Made by a program: the position numbers and the translations under genes
Part shown: positions 15,110 through 24,805 of the stretch, piece after piece
Position numbering within the stretch: position 1 is the stretch's first letter
Layout: the number at the start of each line of letters is the position of its first letter
Assembly: GCA_963811265.1 (NCBI GenBank)
Contig: CAWEQS010000026.1
Span: 620,001-684,000 of the forward strand
DNA from: JAOUJD01 sp963811265
GTDB taxonomy: Bacteria > Pseudomonadota > Gammaproteobacteria > Burkholderiales > Burkholderiaceae_F
Direction of reading: 5' to 3'
Length of the DNA stretch: 64,000 nt
The notes under the pieces: model-generated
Told to the model about the DNA's origin: nothing
The model's database searches: none
What the model saw: only the letters and a program-made list of their open reading frames with translations

Positions 15110-17875
15110 CTAGGCCAGCCGACCGTGGCACTGCTTGTATTTCTTGCCCGACCCGCACGGACACGGGTCGTTCCGGCCGATCTTGTCGCCGAAACGCTTG
15201 AACGGCTGCTGCTTCGCCTGTTCGTCTTCGGCCAGCATCACCGCTTCGCCGGCCTCGGCCGGTTCGTCACCGACGCCCGGGCTGAACTCGGCATGCTGCG
15301 CGCGCGCCAGTTCCGCACGGCGCTCGCTCTCCGCCTCGATCTGCTCCTCGGCCTGCCGGATCTCTTCCTGCGTCTGGACCCGGACGTTCATCAGGATCTT
15401 GACGACGTCGTCGCGCACGCGATCGAGCAACGCGCCGAACAGCTCGAACGCCTCGCGCTTGTACTCCTGCTTCGGCTGCTTCTGCGCGTACCCCCGCAGG
15501 TGGATGCCCTGCCGCAAGGCATCGAGCGCCGTCAGGTGCTCGCGCCACGACTGGTCGAGGGTCTGGAGCATGATCGAGCGCTCGAAGCTCGAGAACGGCT
15601 CGCGCCCCACGACGGAGATCTTCGCCTCGTACGCCTCGTCGGCCGCCTTCAGGACCAGCGCGAGCAGGTCCTCGTCGCTCATCGTGTCGGCCTGGTCCAG
15701 CGTCGCCTTCAATGGCACGTGCAGTTGCCAGTCATCGGCGAGCGCCTTCTCGAGGCCCGCGAGATCCCACTGTTCCTCGACGGAGTCGGCCGGCACGAAG
15801 CTGCGGAACATGTCGGTGAAGAAGCCGTGGCGCAGGTTCGTCACCATCTGCGCGGTGTCGTCGGTCTCGAGGATGTCGTTGCGCAGGCGGTAGATCTCGC
15901 GCCGCTGGTCGTTCGAGACGTCGTCGTACTCGAGCAGCTGCTTGCGAATGTCGAAGTTGCGAGCCTCGACCTTGCGCTGCGCGCTCTCGATCGAACGCGT
16001 CACCATGCCGGCCTCGATCGCCTCGCCCTCGGGCAGCTTCAGGCGGTCCATGATCGCCTTCATGCGTTCCCCGGCGAAGATGCGCAGCAGCGAGTCTTCC
16101 ATCGACAGGTAGAACCGCGACGCGCCCGGGTCGCCCTGGCGGCCCGAGCGGCCGCGCAGCTGGTTGTCGATCCGGCGCGACTCGTGCCGCTCGGAACCGA
16201 TGATCTTCAGTCCCCCTGCGCCGACGACGTGGTCGTGCAGGGACTGCCATTCCTCGCGCAGCTTCTTCACCCGCGCGGCCTTCTCGTCTTCCGGGATCTC
16301 GGGGTCTGCCTCGACGAACTGAACCTGCTTCTCGCAGTTGCCACCGAGCACGATGTCGGTGCCGCGGCCCGCCATGTTCGTTGCGATGGTGATCATCTTC
16401 GGGCGGCCGGCCTGGGCGACGATCTCCGCTTCCTTCGCGTGCTGCTTGGCGTTCAGCACCTGGTGCGGAAGGTTCTCCTTCTTCAGGAGCCCGGAGATCA
16501 GTTCCGAGTTCTCGATCGAGGTCGTGCCGACCAGCACCGGCTGGCCGCGCGTGTAGCAGTCCTTGATGTCCTCGAGGATGGCGCTGTACTTCTCGCCGAG
16601 CGTGCGGAAGACCTTGTCCTGCGAGTCGATGCGGATCATCGGGCGGTGCGTCGGGATGACCACCGTCTCGAGGCGATAGATCTCCTGGAACTCGTAAGCC
16701 TCGGTGTCGGCCGTGCCCGTCATGCCGGCGAGCTTGCCGTACATGCGGAAGTAGTTCTGGAACGTGATCGACGCGTACGTCTGGTTCTCCGACTGGATCT
16801 TGACGCCCTCCTTCGCCTCGACGGCCTGGTGCAGGCCCTCGGACCAGCGGCGACCCACCATCAGGCGACCGGTGAATTCGTCGACGATGACCACCTCGCC
16901 GTTCTGCACGACGTACTGCTGGTCGCGGTGGAACAGGGTGTGCGCGCGCAACGCCGCGTTGAGGTGGTGCATCAGGATGATGTTGCCGGGCGAGTACAGG
17001 CTCTCGCCTTCCGCCAGCAGTCCCATCCGTGTCAGGATGCCTTCGAGCTTCTCGTGGCCGGCCTCGGAGATGTGCACCTGGTGCGCCTTCTCGTCGACCC
17101 AGAAGTCGCCGTCGCCCTTTTCGTCCTTCTGCCGCGTCAGCAGCTTCGGAACCTCGTTCATCCGCACGTAGGTGTCGGTGTGGTCCTCGGCCGGCCCCGA
17201 GATGATCAGCGGCGTGCGCGCTTCGTCGATCAGGATGGAGTCGACCTCGTCGACGATCGCGTAGGCGAGCCCGCGCTGCCGGCGGTCCGCCACCGCGTAC
17301 TCCATGTTGTCGCGCAGGTAATCGAACCCGAACTCGTTGTTCGTCCCGTAGGTGATGTCGGCGGCGTAGGCGGCGCGCTTGTCCTCGGTCGACTGCTGGC
17401 TGACGACCGTGCCCACGGTCAGTCCGAGGAAACGGTAGACGCGTCCCATCCAGTCGGCGTCGCGCGTGACCAGGTAGTCATTGACCGTGACCACGTGCAC
17501 GCCCTTTCCGACCAGCGCGTTCAGGTACACCGCGAGCGTGGCGGTCAGGGTCTTGCCCTCGCCGGTGCGCATCTCGGCGATCTTGCCGTCGTGCAGCACC
17601 ATGCCCCCGATCAACTGCACGTCGAAGTGGCGTTGCCCGAGCGTGCGCTTGGATGCCTCACGCACGACAGCGAACGCCTCGGGCAGCAGCTGGTCGACCG
17701 CCTCGCCCTTCGCGATGCGCTCGCGGAACTCGGTCGTCTTCGCCCGCAGCGCATCGTCCGAAAGCGGCGAGACCTGCGGCTCGAGCGCATTGATGCGCTC
17801 GACGTTGCGCTGGTACTGCTTGAGCAGGCGGTCGTTGCGACTGCCGAAGATCTTGGTGAGAAGGCCGGAAATCAT
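15110..17875 (-). CDS. secA: Preprotein translocase ATPase SecA
   Basis: Motor ATPase that pushes unfolded proteins through SecYEG. The 921-residue product has Walker A MRTGEGKTL, DEVDSILIDEARTPLI (DEAD-like Walker B), TNMAGRGTDIVLGG, and RGRSGRQGDPG. The C-terminal zinc/SecB-binding motif NDPCPCGSGKKYKQCHG is intact, implying SecB interaction. It lies downstream of the M23 peptidase in the lpxC-M23-secA-argJ order seen in related genomes. Confidence 0.97.
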   Translation of the reverse strand: MISGLLTKIFGSRNDRLLKQYQRNVERINALEPQVSPLSDDALRAKTTEFRERIAKGEAVDQLLPEAFAVVREASKRTLGQRHFDVQLIGGMVLHDGKIAEMRTGEGKTLTATLAVYLNALVGKGVHVVTVNDYLVTRDADWMGRVYRFLGLTVGTVVSQQSTEDKRAAYAADITYGTNNEFGFDYLRDNMEYAVADRRQRGLAYAIVDEVDSILIDEARTPLIISGPAEDHTDTYVRMNEVPKLLTRQKDEKGDGDFWVDEKAHQVHISEAGHEKLEGILTRMGLLAEGESLYSPGNIILMHHLNAALRAHTLFHRDQQYVVQNGEVVIVDEFTGRLMVGRRWSEGLHQAVEAKEGVKIQSENQTYASITFQNYFRMYGKLAGMTGTADTEAYEFQEIYRLETVVIPTHRPMIRIDSQDKVFRTLGEKYSAILEDIKDCYTRGQPVLVGTTSIENSELISGLLKKENLPHQVLNAKQHAKEAEIVAQAGRPKMITIATNMAGRGTDIVLGGNCEKQVQFVEADPEIPEDEKAARVKKLREEWQSLHDHVVGAGGLKIIGSERHESRRIDNQLRGRSGRQGDPGASRFYLSMEDSLLRIFAGERMKAIMDRLKLPEGEAIEAGMVTRSIESAQRKVEARNFDIRKQLLEYDDVSNDQRREIYRLRNDILETDDTAQMVTNLRHGFFTDMFRSFVPADSVEEQWDLAGLEKALADDWQLHVPLKATLDQADTMSDEDLLALVLKAADEAYEAKISVVGREPFSSFERSIMLQTLDQSWREHLTALDALRQGIHLRGYAQKQPKQEYKREAFELFGALLDRVRDDVVKILMNVRVQTQEEIRQAEEQIEAESERRAELARAQHAEFSPGVGDEPAEAGEAVMLAEDEQAKQQPFKRFGDKIGRNDPCPCGSGKKYKQCHGRLA

Positions 17876-18015
17876 CGGGAATTGGCCGGACTCCGCGTGG
17901 AGCCGGCAGAAGTGGGTGCGACGGGACGTCGCCGGGGCTCCGGCGCGCGTCGCAAAGCGAAAATTATGTCACAGGGGGTGGCCCTGGCCGGGCGCCTCCA
18001 AGGGCGAGCAACCCC

Positions 18016-19005
18016 TTAGTTGCGGGCAATCGCCGCGGCCGCAAGGCCCTTGAGGTCGACCTTGGCGGCGCTGGCCGCGCGCTGCTGGAGCAGGCCGTCC
18101 GGCCTGGACAGGAACCGGGACGGATTCTGCGCGATCCCGTTGGAGTGCACCTCGAAGTGCAGGTGCGGGCCCGTCGAACGTCCCGTGCTGCCTACCTCGG
18201 CGATCTTCTGGCCGCGCTTGACGAGGTCGCCCGGCCGCACGCCGAGGCGCAGCGCGTGCGCGTAGCGCGTCATCAGCTGGTTGCCGTGGTCGATCTCGAC
18301 GACGTTGCCGTACTCGGGATGGAACTCGGCAATCAGCACGACGCCCCCGGCCGCGGCGTGGATCGGCGTTCCCGGCGGGGCGGCGAAGTCGATTCCTTCA
18401 TGGCGCGCCATCTTTCCCGTGAACGGGTCGGTCCGCCAGCCGAAGCCCGATCCGACGAAGCCGTCGGCCAGCGGCTTGCTGTTCGGAAGCAGCGCCTCGC
18501 GCACCTGGTGCGCCTGCAGTTCCGCCTCGATGATCGCAAGGTAGTCGGCGCGCTGGTCGACGCTCCTGCTGAACCGCTGCAACTCGACGTCGAGGTCCTG
18601 CAACGTCATTGAATCCGATCCCGGCAGGGGGCCGCCGCGGCCGGGCAGTTCCAGGAAGCGGAATTCCTCCGGGCGTATCCCGATCACCTTCGACACGCGC
18701 TCACCCAGCGCATCCAGGCGCAGCAGCTGGGCCTGCACTTCTCCCAGCTTGCGCGCGAGGGCGTCGACGTTGTCCCGCACCCGCTGGTCCTGGCGCTCCA
18801 TCTCGTCGCGCGTGACGAAGGAGATAACATCGGACACGACCGGGATCGGGAACAGGCTGGCCGCGCGAACGGCCAGGAACGAGAACATTCCCGACATGAC
18901 GAGAACCACGAGCACGACTGCGGAGAGAGCCATGGCGGCATGACGACGCGTGAGCGTGATGGTCCGCGCACGCGTCAGCCGCTTGTCGACGACGATGATC
19001 TGCAC
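18016..19005 (-). CDS. M23-family metallopeptidase, membrane-anchored
   Basis: Predicted periplasmic peptidoglycan endopeptidase or LytM-type regulator. One N-terminal membrane anchor (MALSAVVLVVLVMSGMFSFL, about residues 25-44) is followed by a coiled-coil region (about 70-170) and a LytM/M23 domain (about 185-300). The zinc ligands are present: HEGIDFA (HxxxD) and GPHLHFEVHSNG (HxH), so the enzyme should be active. 44 bp from the divergent DUF721 gene. This M23 protein between lpxC and secA is a common betaproteobacterial arrangement. Confidence 0.92.
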   Translation of the reverse strand: MQIIVVDKRLTRARTITLTRRHAAMALSAVVLVVLVMSGMFSFLAVRAASLFPIPVVSDVISFVTRDEMERQDQRVRDNVDALARKLGEVQAQLLRLDALGERVSKVIGIRPEEFRFLELPGRGGPLPGSDSMTLQDLDVELQRFSRSVDQRADYLAIIEAELQAHQVREALLPNSKPLADGFVGSGFGWRTDPFTGKMARHEGIDFAAPPGTPIHAAAGGVVLIAEFHPEYGNVVEIDHGNQLMTRYAHALRLGVRPGDLVKRGQKIAEVGSTGRSTGPHLHFEVHSNGIAQNPSRFLSRPDGLLQQRAASAAKVDLKGLAAAAIARN

Positions 19006-19049
19006 CCGCCCCTCCAGTCCTTGCCCGCCGCCGCGACGGCGCGCGGCGG

Positions 19050-19541
19050 TTGCCCGTGTCTAGTCCGTCCAGGCCGCTCTCCGAAGCGCTGCGCGATGCG
19101 CCGGAGGCAGCCCGCCTGCTTGCTCGCTGGGAGACCTCCCAGCGCATTGCCCGCAGCATCGCCCCGGTCTGCCGTTCACTGGCCTCGGGGTTCGATCCCC
19201 TCTTGCCTGGTCGATGCGAAGTGCGCGACAACGTGCTGCTGCTCACTGCGTCTTCGACGGCCCAGTCTGCCAAGCTGCGCCAGGTGATCCCCCGGCTGCT
19301 GTCGACCCTGGGCGGCGAAGGGATTCAAGTGTACGAAATCCGGGTGCGTGTCCAACCCGGGTTCACGGGCTACCCGGAACAGGGGAGCGCCAAGCCCTCG
19401 AGCGCGGACGCCGCGTGGCTGCACCCCGCGCCGAGCGCTGGTGAAACCGTGGAAAAGTTCGCGCTTACTGTGCGCGAATCACCGCTGAAGCACGCCGTGG
19501 AACGGCTGGCAGCGACGCTCAGGAAGCGCGCGAAACGCTAG
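19050..19541 (+). CDS. DUF721 (DciA-like) protein
   Basis: DUF721-family protein. Related DciA proteins load the replicative helicase in many bacteria; that role is inferred here. The conserved core is WETSQRIARSIAPVCRSLASGF, CEVRDNVLLLTASSTAQSAKLRQ and IPRLLSTLGGEGIQVYEIRVRV. The start is uncertain: TTG 19050 or GTG 19056, neither with a clear ribosome site. Its last 4 bp overlap the 3' end of lpxC on the other strand. Confidence 0.8.
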   Translation: MPVSSPSRPLSEALRDAPEAARLLARWETSQRIARSIAPVCRSLASGFDPLLPGRCEVRDNVLLLTASSTAQSAKLRQVIPRLLSTLGGEGIQVYEIRVRVQPGFTGYPEQGSAKPSSADAAWLHPAPSAGETVEKFALTVRESPLKHAVERLAATLRKRAKR

Positions 19542-20449
19542 GCAGCGACCAGTTGCACCCGAACGCCTGAAGGCGCGAGGTCTTCGTCCTCGAACGTCAC
19601 GACCTCATAGGCGGTGGCGTCCGCGGTCAAGGCGCGCAGCAGCTTGTTGTTGAGCGCGTGACCCGACTTGTGTGCCTCGTAGGAGGCGATCAATGGGCGC
19701 CCCAGCACCGACAGGTCGCCGATGGCGTCCAGGATCTTGTGCTTCGCGAATTCGTCGCCAGCGCGCAGCCCATCGGTGTTCAGCACGCGGTACTCGTCCA
19801 TGACGATGGCGTTCTCGAAGTTGCCTCCCATCGCCAGGCCAGCCGCACGCAGCGCCTCGACCTCGTTCACGAAGCCGAACGTGCGGGCGCGCGCGACGTC
19901 CTTGACGAACGACTCGCGCGCAAAGTCGACCTCGACCACCTGCTCGGTCGCATCGATCGCCGGGTGCTTGAACTCGATGGAGAACTTCAGCCTGAAGCCG
20001 GCGTATGGAGACAGGCGGGCCCACTTGTCGCCGTCGACGATCTCGACCGGCTTCAGCACGCGCACGAACCTCTTCGGGGCGTTCAGTTCGACGATGCCCG
20101 CGGCCTGGATCAGGAAGACGAAGCTCGCGGCGCTGCCGTCCATGATCGGGATCTCGGGCGCGTCGACGTCGACGTAGCAGTTGTCGATGCCGAGCCCGGA
20201 GATCGCGCTCATCAGGTGCTCGATGGTCGCGACGATCTGTCCGTCGCGACCGATTGTCGTTGCCATCCGCGTGTCGACCACCCGCTCGGGCGACAGCGGA
20301 ATGTCGACCGGCGGATCCACGTCAACGCGCCGGAACACCACGCCGGTGTCGGCGGCGGCCGGACGCAGCACCAGTTCGACCTTCGTGCCGCTGTGCAGTC
20401 CGATCCCGACGGTGCGGACGACTTGCTTGAGCGTGCGCTGTTTCAGCAT
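19538..20449 (-). CDS. lpxC: UDP-3-O-acyl-N-acetylglucosamine deacetylase LpxC
   Basis: Zinc deacetylase that commits UDP-GlcNAc to lipid A synthesis. The 303-residue product has the zinc ligands in TIEHLMSAISGLGIDN (His), KHKILDAIGDL (His and Asp) and the catalytic His in KSGHALNNKLL. The N-terminus MLKQRTLKQVVRTVGIGLHSG is standard. It closes the dcw-associated region after ftsZ, although an opposite-strand DUF2189 gene lies between the two. Confidence 0.97.
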   Translation of the reverse strand: MLKQRTLKQVVRTVGIGLHSGTKVELVLRPAAADTGVVFRRVDVDPPVDIPLSPERVVDTRMATTIGRDGQIVATIEHLMSAISGLGIDNCYVDVDAPEIPIMDGSAASFVFLIQAAGIVELNAPKRFVRVLKPVEIVDGDKWARLSPYAGFRLKFSIEFKHPAIDATEQVVEVDFARESFVKDVARARTFGFVNEVEALRAAGLAMGGNFENAIVMDEYRVLNTDGLRAGDEFAKHKILDAIGDLSVLGRPLIASYEAHKSGHALNNKLLRALTADATAYEVVTFEDEDLAPSGVRVQLVAA

Positions 20450-20535
20450 GGCGCAATTTTACCTTCTGATTGTGCATCGCAGCGAGCGGAAGAGGGAACG
20501 CTCGGCCAGAATCGGCAGGCCTTCAAGGAGCGCAC

Positions 20536-21333
20536 TTGACGAATCCCCCCGCCAACGAGACCAGCGCACAGGGCGGCCCGCCCGCCCGTTCGCCGTTTCC
20601 GCCGATCCGCACCGTCACGATCGGCGCTCCGTTCGACTGGCTTGCCCTGGGCTGGCGAGACCTGCGCGGCGCCCCGGCCGCCAGCCTGTTCTACGGCGCC
20701 GCGTTCGCGCTGATGGGACTGCTGATCCACCTCGTGTTCCAGCACATGGTGGAACTGACATCCGCCCTGACAGCCGGGTTCCTGTTGCTCGGCCCATTCC
20801 TCGCGACCGGGCTGTACGACATCAGCAGGCGCCGGCAACGCGGTGAGACCGTTGCGCTGCGAGACACCCTGCTGGCCTGGAAGGCGAACCTCGGCGCATT
20901 CACCCTGTTCACGCTCTGCCTCTCCGTGATCATGCTCGTCTGGGCGCGCGCCTCGCTCGTGACGTTCGCGCTGTTCTTCTCGAGCGGCATGCCCACGCTG
21001 AAGAACTTCTTCGGCCAGGTGGTCAGCACCGATCACGTCGATTTCCTCATCACCTACTTCGCGGTGGGAAGCGTGTTCGCATCGATCGCGTTCGCCATCA
21101 GCGTCGTCTCGGTTCCGATGATGCTCGACCGCGGAACCGACACGATCGTCGCCGCGCTGACCAGCGTGCGCGCGCTGTTCGGCAACATCGGGCCGCTGAT
21201 GCTGTGGGCCGCACTGATCGTCCTGATCGTCGGCCTCGGCTTCGCGACGCTGTTCATCGGCCTGGTGATCGCCGTCCCCCTGATCGGCCACGCGACGTGG
21301 CACGCGTACCAGGCACTGGTCGGCGAACCGTGA
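20536..21333 (+). CDS. DUF2189-family membrane protein
   Basis: Polytopic inner-membrane protein of unknown function with about six hydrophobic segments (AASLFYGAAFALMGLLIHLVF; LGAFTLFTLCLSVIMLVW; LMLWAALIVLIVGLGFATLF among them). The conserved IGAPFDWLALGWRDL and GPFLATGLYDISRRRQRGE suit DUF2189. The start is TTG 20536, chosen because AAGGAG lies five bases before it; no ATG is near. It is divergent from lpxC and convergent with ftsZ, an insertion on the opposite strand of an otherwise one-directional block. Confidence 0.85.
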   Translation: MTNPPANETSAQGGPPARSPFPPIRTVTIGAPFDWLALGWRDLRGAPAASLFYGAAFALMGLLIHLVFQHMVELTSALTAGFLLLGPFLATGLYDISRRRQRGETVALRDTLLAWKANLGAFTLFTLCLSVIMLVWARASLVTFALFFSSGMPTLKNFFGQVVSTDHVDFLITYFAVGSVFASIAFAISVVSVPMMLDRGTDTIVAALTSVRALFGNIGPLMLWAALIVLIVGLGFATLFIGLVIAVPLIGHATWHAYQALVGEP

Positions 21334-21334
21334 A

Positions 21335-21392
21335 CCCCCCTCGCCGGCGAGGGGGGCAGGGGGAGTGCCTTCTCCTCCCGCCCGGCGGGAGG
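21335..21392. repeat. Tandem GC-rich palindromes after the DUF2189 gene
   Basis: A 22-bp perfect palindrome made of CCCCCCTCGCC and its complement (21335-21356) is followed by CCTCCCGCC-C-GGCGGGAGG (21374-21392). Both lie immediately after the stop codon, in the convergent gap before ftsZ, and resemble the mosaic spacer repeats of Burkholderiales. Confidence 0.7.
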
Positions 21393-21488
21393 CCGGGTGG
21401 GTGCCGTCGCGGTTGTTGACCGGTCGGGCGCCCGGCCGCCCGAAGCCCGGCCGGGACAAACGAAGCGCGAGCGCAGCTCGCCCGCCGC

Positions 21489-21534
21489 GGGTGCACGGGC
21501 GATCGGCGTAGCCGATCGCGTACACCCGAGGCGC
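21489..21534 (-). repeat. Dispersed palindromic repeat, copy A
   Basis: A near-perfect hairpin (arms GGGTGCACGGGCGATCGGC and GCCGATCGCGTACACCC around GTA). It matches copy B at 54987 at all but about three positions over 45 bp, in inverted orientation. It ends 4 bp from the ftsZ stop. Confidence 0.85.
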
Positions 21535-21538
21535 ATCG

Positions 21539-22724
21539 TCAGTCCGCCTGCTTACGCAGGAACGCCGGGATGTCGTAGCGGTCCGAGCCGGAATCTTCCA
21601 TCGCGCTGACGCGCGCCTGCACCGACTCCCGGGTGCGCCAGATCGCCGGCTTGTCGAGGTCGGCGAAATCGGTCACCGGCATCGGCGCGGGAGTCGCGGG
21701 CACGACGCCGACCGGGCCATTGTCGGTCCCCGTGCGGATCACCGTGAACGGCGTCGACACTTTCTTTGCCGATGCGCGGCCCAGGCCGGTGGCGACCACC
21801 GTGACGCGCAGCGCAGTCGCCCATCGCCTCGTCGCACACCGTGCCGAAGATCACCGTCGAGTCCTCGGCGGCGAACGCGCGGATCGTGTTCATGACTTCG
21901 CGCGTTTCCTTCATCTTCAGCGACGACGACGCGGTGATGTTCACCAGCACGCCACGCGCGCCCGACAGGTCGACCCCTTCGAGCAGCGGGCTGGCGACGG
22001 CCTGCTCGGCCGCGATGCGCGCGCGGTCGAGGCCGGAGGCGGTCGCCGTGCCCATCATCGCCTTGCCGCGCTCGGTCATCACCGTCTTCACGTCCTCGAA
22101 GTCGACGTTGACGAGGCCCGGCACGTTGATGATCTCGGCGATGCCTGCGCAGGCGTTGTGCAGGACGTCGTCGGCGGCGCGGAAGCACTCCGCCATCTCG
22201 GCGTCCTCGCCCATCACCTCTTCGAGCTTGTTGTTGAGGATGACGATCAGCGAGTGGACGTTGTCCTCGAGTTCGGACAGGCCCTCTTCGGCCAGCCTCA
22301 TCCGCTTCGGGCCCTCGAACTCGAACGGCTTCGACACCACGGCCACCGTCAGGATGCCGAGTTCCTTCGCCACTTCCGCGAACACCGGCGCGGCGCCGGT
22401 GCCCGTGCCGCCGCCCATGCCGGCGGTGATGAAGACCATGTGCGCGCCGCGCAGCGCATCGGCGATGCGGTCGCGCGCTTCCTCGGCCGCGGCACGCCCG
22501 GCGTCCGGCCGGCTGCCCGCGCCCAGGCCCGACTTGCCGAGTTGCAGGATGTTCTGCGACGACGACCGCGCCAGTGCCTGGTGGTCGGTGTTCGCGCAGA
22601 CGAACTCCACGCCCTGCACGCCGCGCCGGATCATGTGCTCGACCGCGTTACCGCCGGCCCCGCCCACGCCCACGACCTTGATGATGGTCCCGTTGGTTTC
22701 CGTTTCCAGAATCTCGAAGCTCAT
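21539..22724 (-). pseudogene. ftsZ: Cell division GTPase FtsZ, reading frame broken by +1 base
   Basis: Tubulin-like GTPase forming the division ring. The first frame runs MSFEILETETNGTIIKVVGVGG through the GTP-binding GGGTGTGAAPV and the T7 loop region to DEAMGD. After that the correct sequence (LRVTVVATGLG, then the unstructured linker and the terminal DIPAFLRKQAD that binds FtsA/ZipA) is one frame away. Removing one base at about 21815 restores a 394-residue protein of normal length. As ftsZ is essential and everything else is well conserved, a sequence error is likelier than a true break. The start is the ATG at 22724. Confidence 0.93.
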
Positions 22725-22827
22725 GTCTTTTCTCCTGATTTGCCAATTGCGTTGATGCACGATTTGGAACGCTCACTGACAAAAACGCAGCCTTACGCGC
22801 TTGCCACTGAGTACTCCGCCCTCACCA

Positions 22828-24060
22828 CTAGAAATTGCCCACGACCCATTCCTTCATCCGCTTCAATGTCTGCTTGAACGATCCCGTCTGCTGCGCGATC
22901 TTCCGGCCCCGCAGGCGCTGCGAGTGCGCTTCAACCAGCAGGCCGATCGCCGTCGCAAAGCGCGGGCTGCGCACGACATCGGCCAGCGAGCCGTCGTAGC
23001 TCGGCCATCCGATGCGGGCGGGTTTCAGGAACACGTCTTCCGCCAGTTCGGTCATGCCGGGCAGCAGGCTCGTTCCGCCGGTCAGCACGATCCCCGACGA
23101 GAGCAGTTCCTCGTAGCCGGACTCGCGGATCACCTGCTGGGTCAGCGTGAAGAGCTCCTCCACGCGCGGCTCGATCACGGCGGCGAGCGACTGGCGGGAC
23201 AGGAGGCGAGGGCCGCGGTCGCCGAGGCCCGGGATCTCGATCTTCTCGTTCGGGTCCGCCAGCACTTCCTTGGCCACACCCCAGCGCAGCTTGATCTCCT
23301 CGGCATCGGGGATCGGCGTGCGCAGGGCCATCGCGATGTCGTTCGTGATCTGGTCGCCGGCGATGGGGAGGATCGCGGTGTGCCGGATCGCGCCGCCGGT
23401 GAAGATCGCGATGTCGGTCGTGCCGCCGCCGACGTCCACGAGCGCCACGCCCAGTTCCTTCTCGTCCGCCGACAGCACGGACAACGAAGACGCAAGCGGC
23501 TGCAGGATCAGGTCCTGCACCTCGAGTCCGCAGCGGCGGACGCACTTGATGATGTTCTGCGCGGCGCTGACCGCGCCGGTGACGATGTGCACGCGCACCT
23601 CGAGCCGAACGCCGCTCATGCCGATCGGCTCGCGGATGTCCTCCTGGCCGTCGACGATGAACTCCTGCGTCAGCACGTGCAGCACCTGCTGGTCGGTCGG
23701 GATGTTCACCGCCTTGGCGGTCTCGATCACGCGCGCGACGTCGGCGCCGGAGACTTCGCGGTCCTTGATGGCCACCATGCCGCTCGAGTTGAAGCTCTTG
23801 ATGTGGCTGCCCGCGATGCCGGTGAAGACGTCCTTGATCTGGCAGGCGGCCATCAGTTCCGCCTCCTCCAGCGCGCGGCGGATCGACTGCACCGTCGACT
23901 CGATGTTGACCACCACGCCCTTGCGCAGGCCCTGCGACTCCGCCTGCCCCAATCCGATGACCTGGAAGCGTCCCTCCGGGAGCACCTCGGCCACCGCCAC
24001 CACCACCTTGGAGGTGCCGATGTCGAGTCCGACGATCAGGTCTTTGGTTTCGTTTCTCAT
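22828..24060 (-). CDS. ftsA: Cell division protein FtsA
   Basis: Actin-like protein that tethers FtsZ to the membrane. The 410-residue product has LIVGLDIGTSKVVVAVAEV (phosphate 1), VDVGGGTTDIAIFTGG (phosphate 2) and SGIVLTGGTSLLPGM (adenosine), plus the C-terminal amphipathic membrane-targeting tail FKQTLKRMKEWVVGNF. It lies 7 bp after ftsQ and 103 bp before ftsZ. Confidence 0.97.
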   Translation of the reverse strand: MRNETKDLIVGLDIGTSKVVVAVAEVLPEGRFQVIGLGQAESQGLRKGVVVNIESTVQSIRRALEEAELMAACQIKDVFTGIAGSHIKSFNSSGMVAIKDREVSGADVARVIETAKAVNIPTDQQVLHVLTQEFIVDGQEDIREPIGMSGVRLEVRVHIVTGAVSAAQNIIKCVRRCGLEVQDLILQPLASSLSVLSADEKELGVALVDVGGGTTDIAIFTGGAIRHTAILPIAGDQITNDIAMALRTPIPDAEEIKLRWGVAKEVLADPNEKIEIPGLGDRGPRLLSRQSLAAVIEPRVEELFTLTQQVIRESGYEELLSSGIVLTGGTSLLPGMTELAEDVFLKPARIGWPSYDGSLADVVRSPRFATAIGLLVEAHSQRLRGRKIAQQTGSFKQTLKRMKEWVVGNF

Positions 24061-24067
24061 GTTCTCG

Positions 24068-24805
24068 TTATCGGGTTTTCGCAGGGGGCAAGGCAGCCAG
24101 CCCGTTTGGGTAACGCGCGTCGATGCTCTGCGGCGCCCCGCCGACGCGGGCCGCGACCATCGGATAGGCAGCGACGACCTGGGCGAGGCGGTCGTTCAGG
24201 GCGATGCCATCGGTGTCGCGTCCGAGTTCGAGGCGCGTCGCCGCGCCATCGATGCCGGTCACGTCGAGGGCCCACGAACGGCGGTCGGATACGTCGATCG
24301 CCGCGATCCTCATGCCGAGCGGAGCGAGCATCGCCGCGAACTCGTAGTAGCGCCGCGCGGCATCGCGCGCGACCGATTCGGGCCCCTCGAATGCGGGCAG
24401 CGGTCCATGGATCTCCGCCTCCGCGGGGTTGGCGACGAAGAGCTCTCCGGAGTCCGAGAGCAGGCGCCCGTCGTCCCAGACGCCGAGGGCGCGATGCTCG
24501 ACCAGCGTGACGTGCAGGCGATCCGGCCAGATCCGCCGCACCGAGGCCTGCGCGACCCACGGCACGTTCTCCAGCAACCGCCGCGTCTCGTCGAGGCGCA
24601 TGGTGAAGTAGTTGCCCTTGAGCCGGCCGGCGATGGCAGCGCGCACCGACGCCGATGTCACGTGCTGGAGTTCGCCGCGAACCTCGATCGCGCGCAGCGA
24701 GAAGTACGGCCGCTGGGCGATCCAGTACAGCACGCCGACGACCGCGATCAGGCCTGCGAACGTCGCGAAGAGCGCAGCGAACCCGTTCATCAAGCGCGCA
24801 CTCAT
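24068..24805 (-). CDS. ftsQ: Cell division protein FtsQ
   Basis: Bitopic divisome protein that binds FtsB/FtsL. A short cytoplasmic tail and one membrane segment (AALFATFAGLIAVVGVLYWIA) precede the POTRA domain (FSLRAIEVRGELQHVTSASVRAAI) and the FtsQ beta domain (LLENVPWVAQASVRRIWPDRL). 245 residues from the ATG at 24805, which overlaps the ddlB stop (ATGA). Confidence 0.95.
   Translation of the reverse strand: MSARLMNGFAALFATFAGLIAVVGVLYWIAQRPYFSLRAIEVRGELQHVTSASVRAAIAGRLKGNYFTMRLDETRRLLENVPWVAQASVRRIWPDRLHVTLVEHRALGVWDDGRLLSDSGELFVANPAEAEIHGPLPAFEGPESVARDAARRYYEFAAMLAPLGMRIAAIDVSDRRSWALDVTGIDGAATRLELGRDTDGIALNDRLAQVVAAYPMVAARVGGAPQSIDARYPNGLAALPPAKTR

Noticed and set aside
13784..18019. 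Very long plus-strand open frame opposite argJ and secA
   Set aside because: A by-product of high GC on the strand opposite SecA and ArgJ; Arg/Asp/His-rich, no motifs, and the minus-strand genes are certain.
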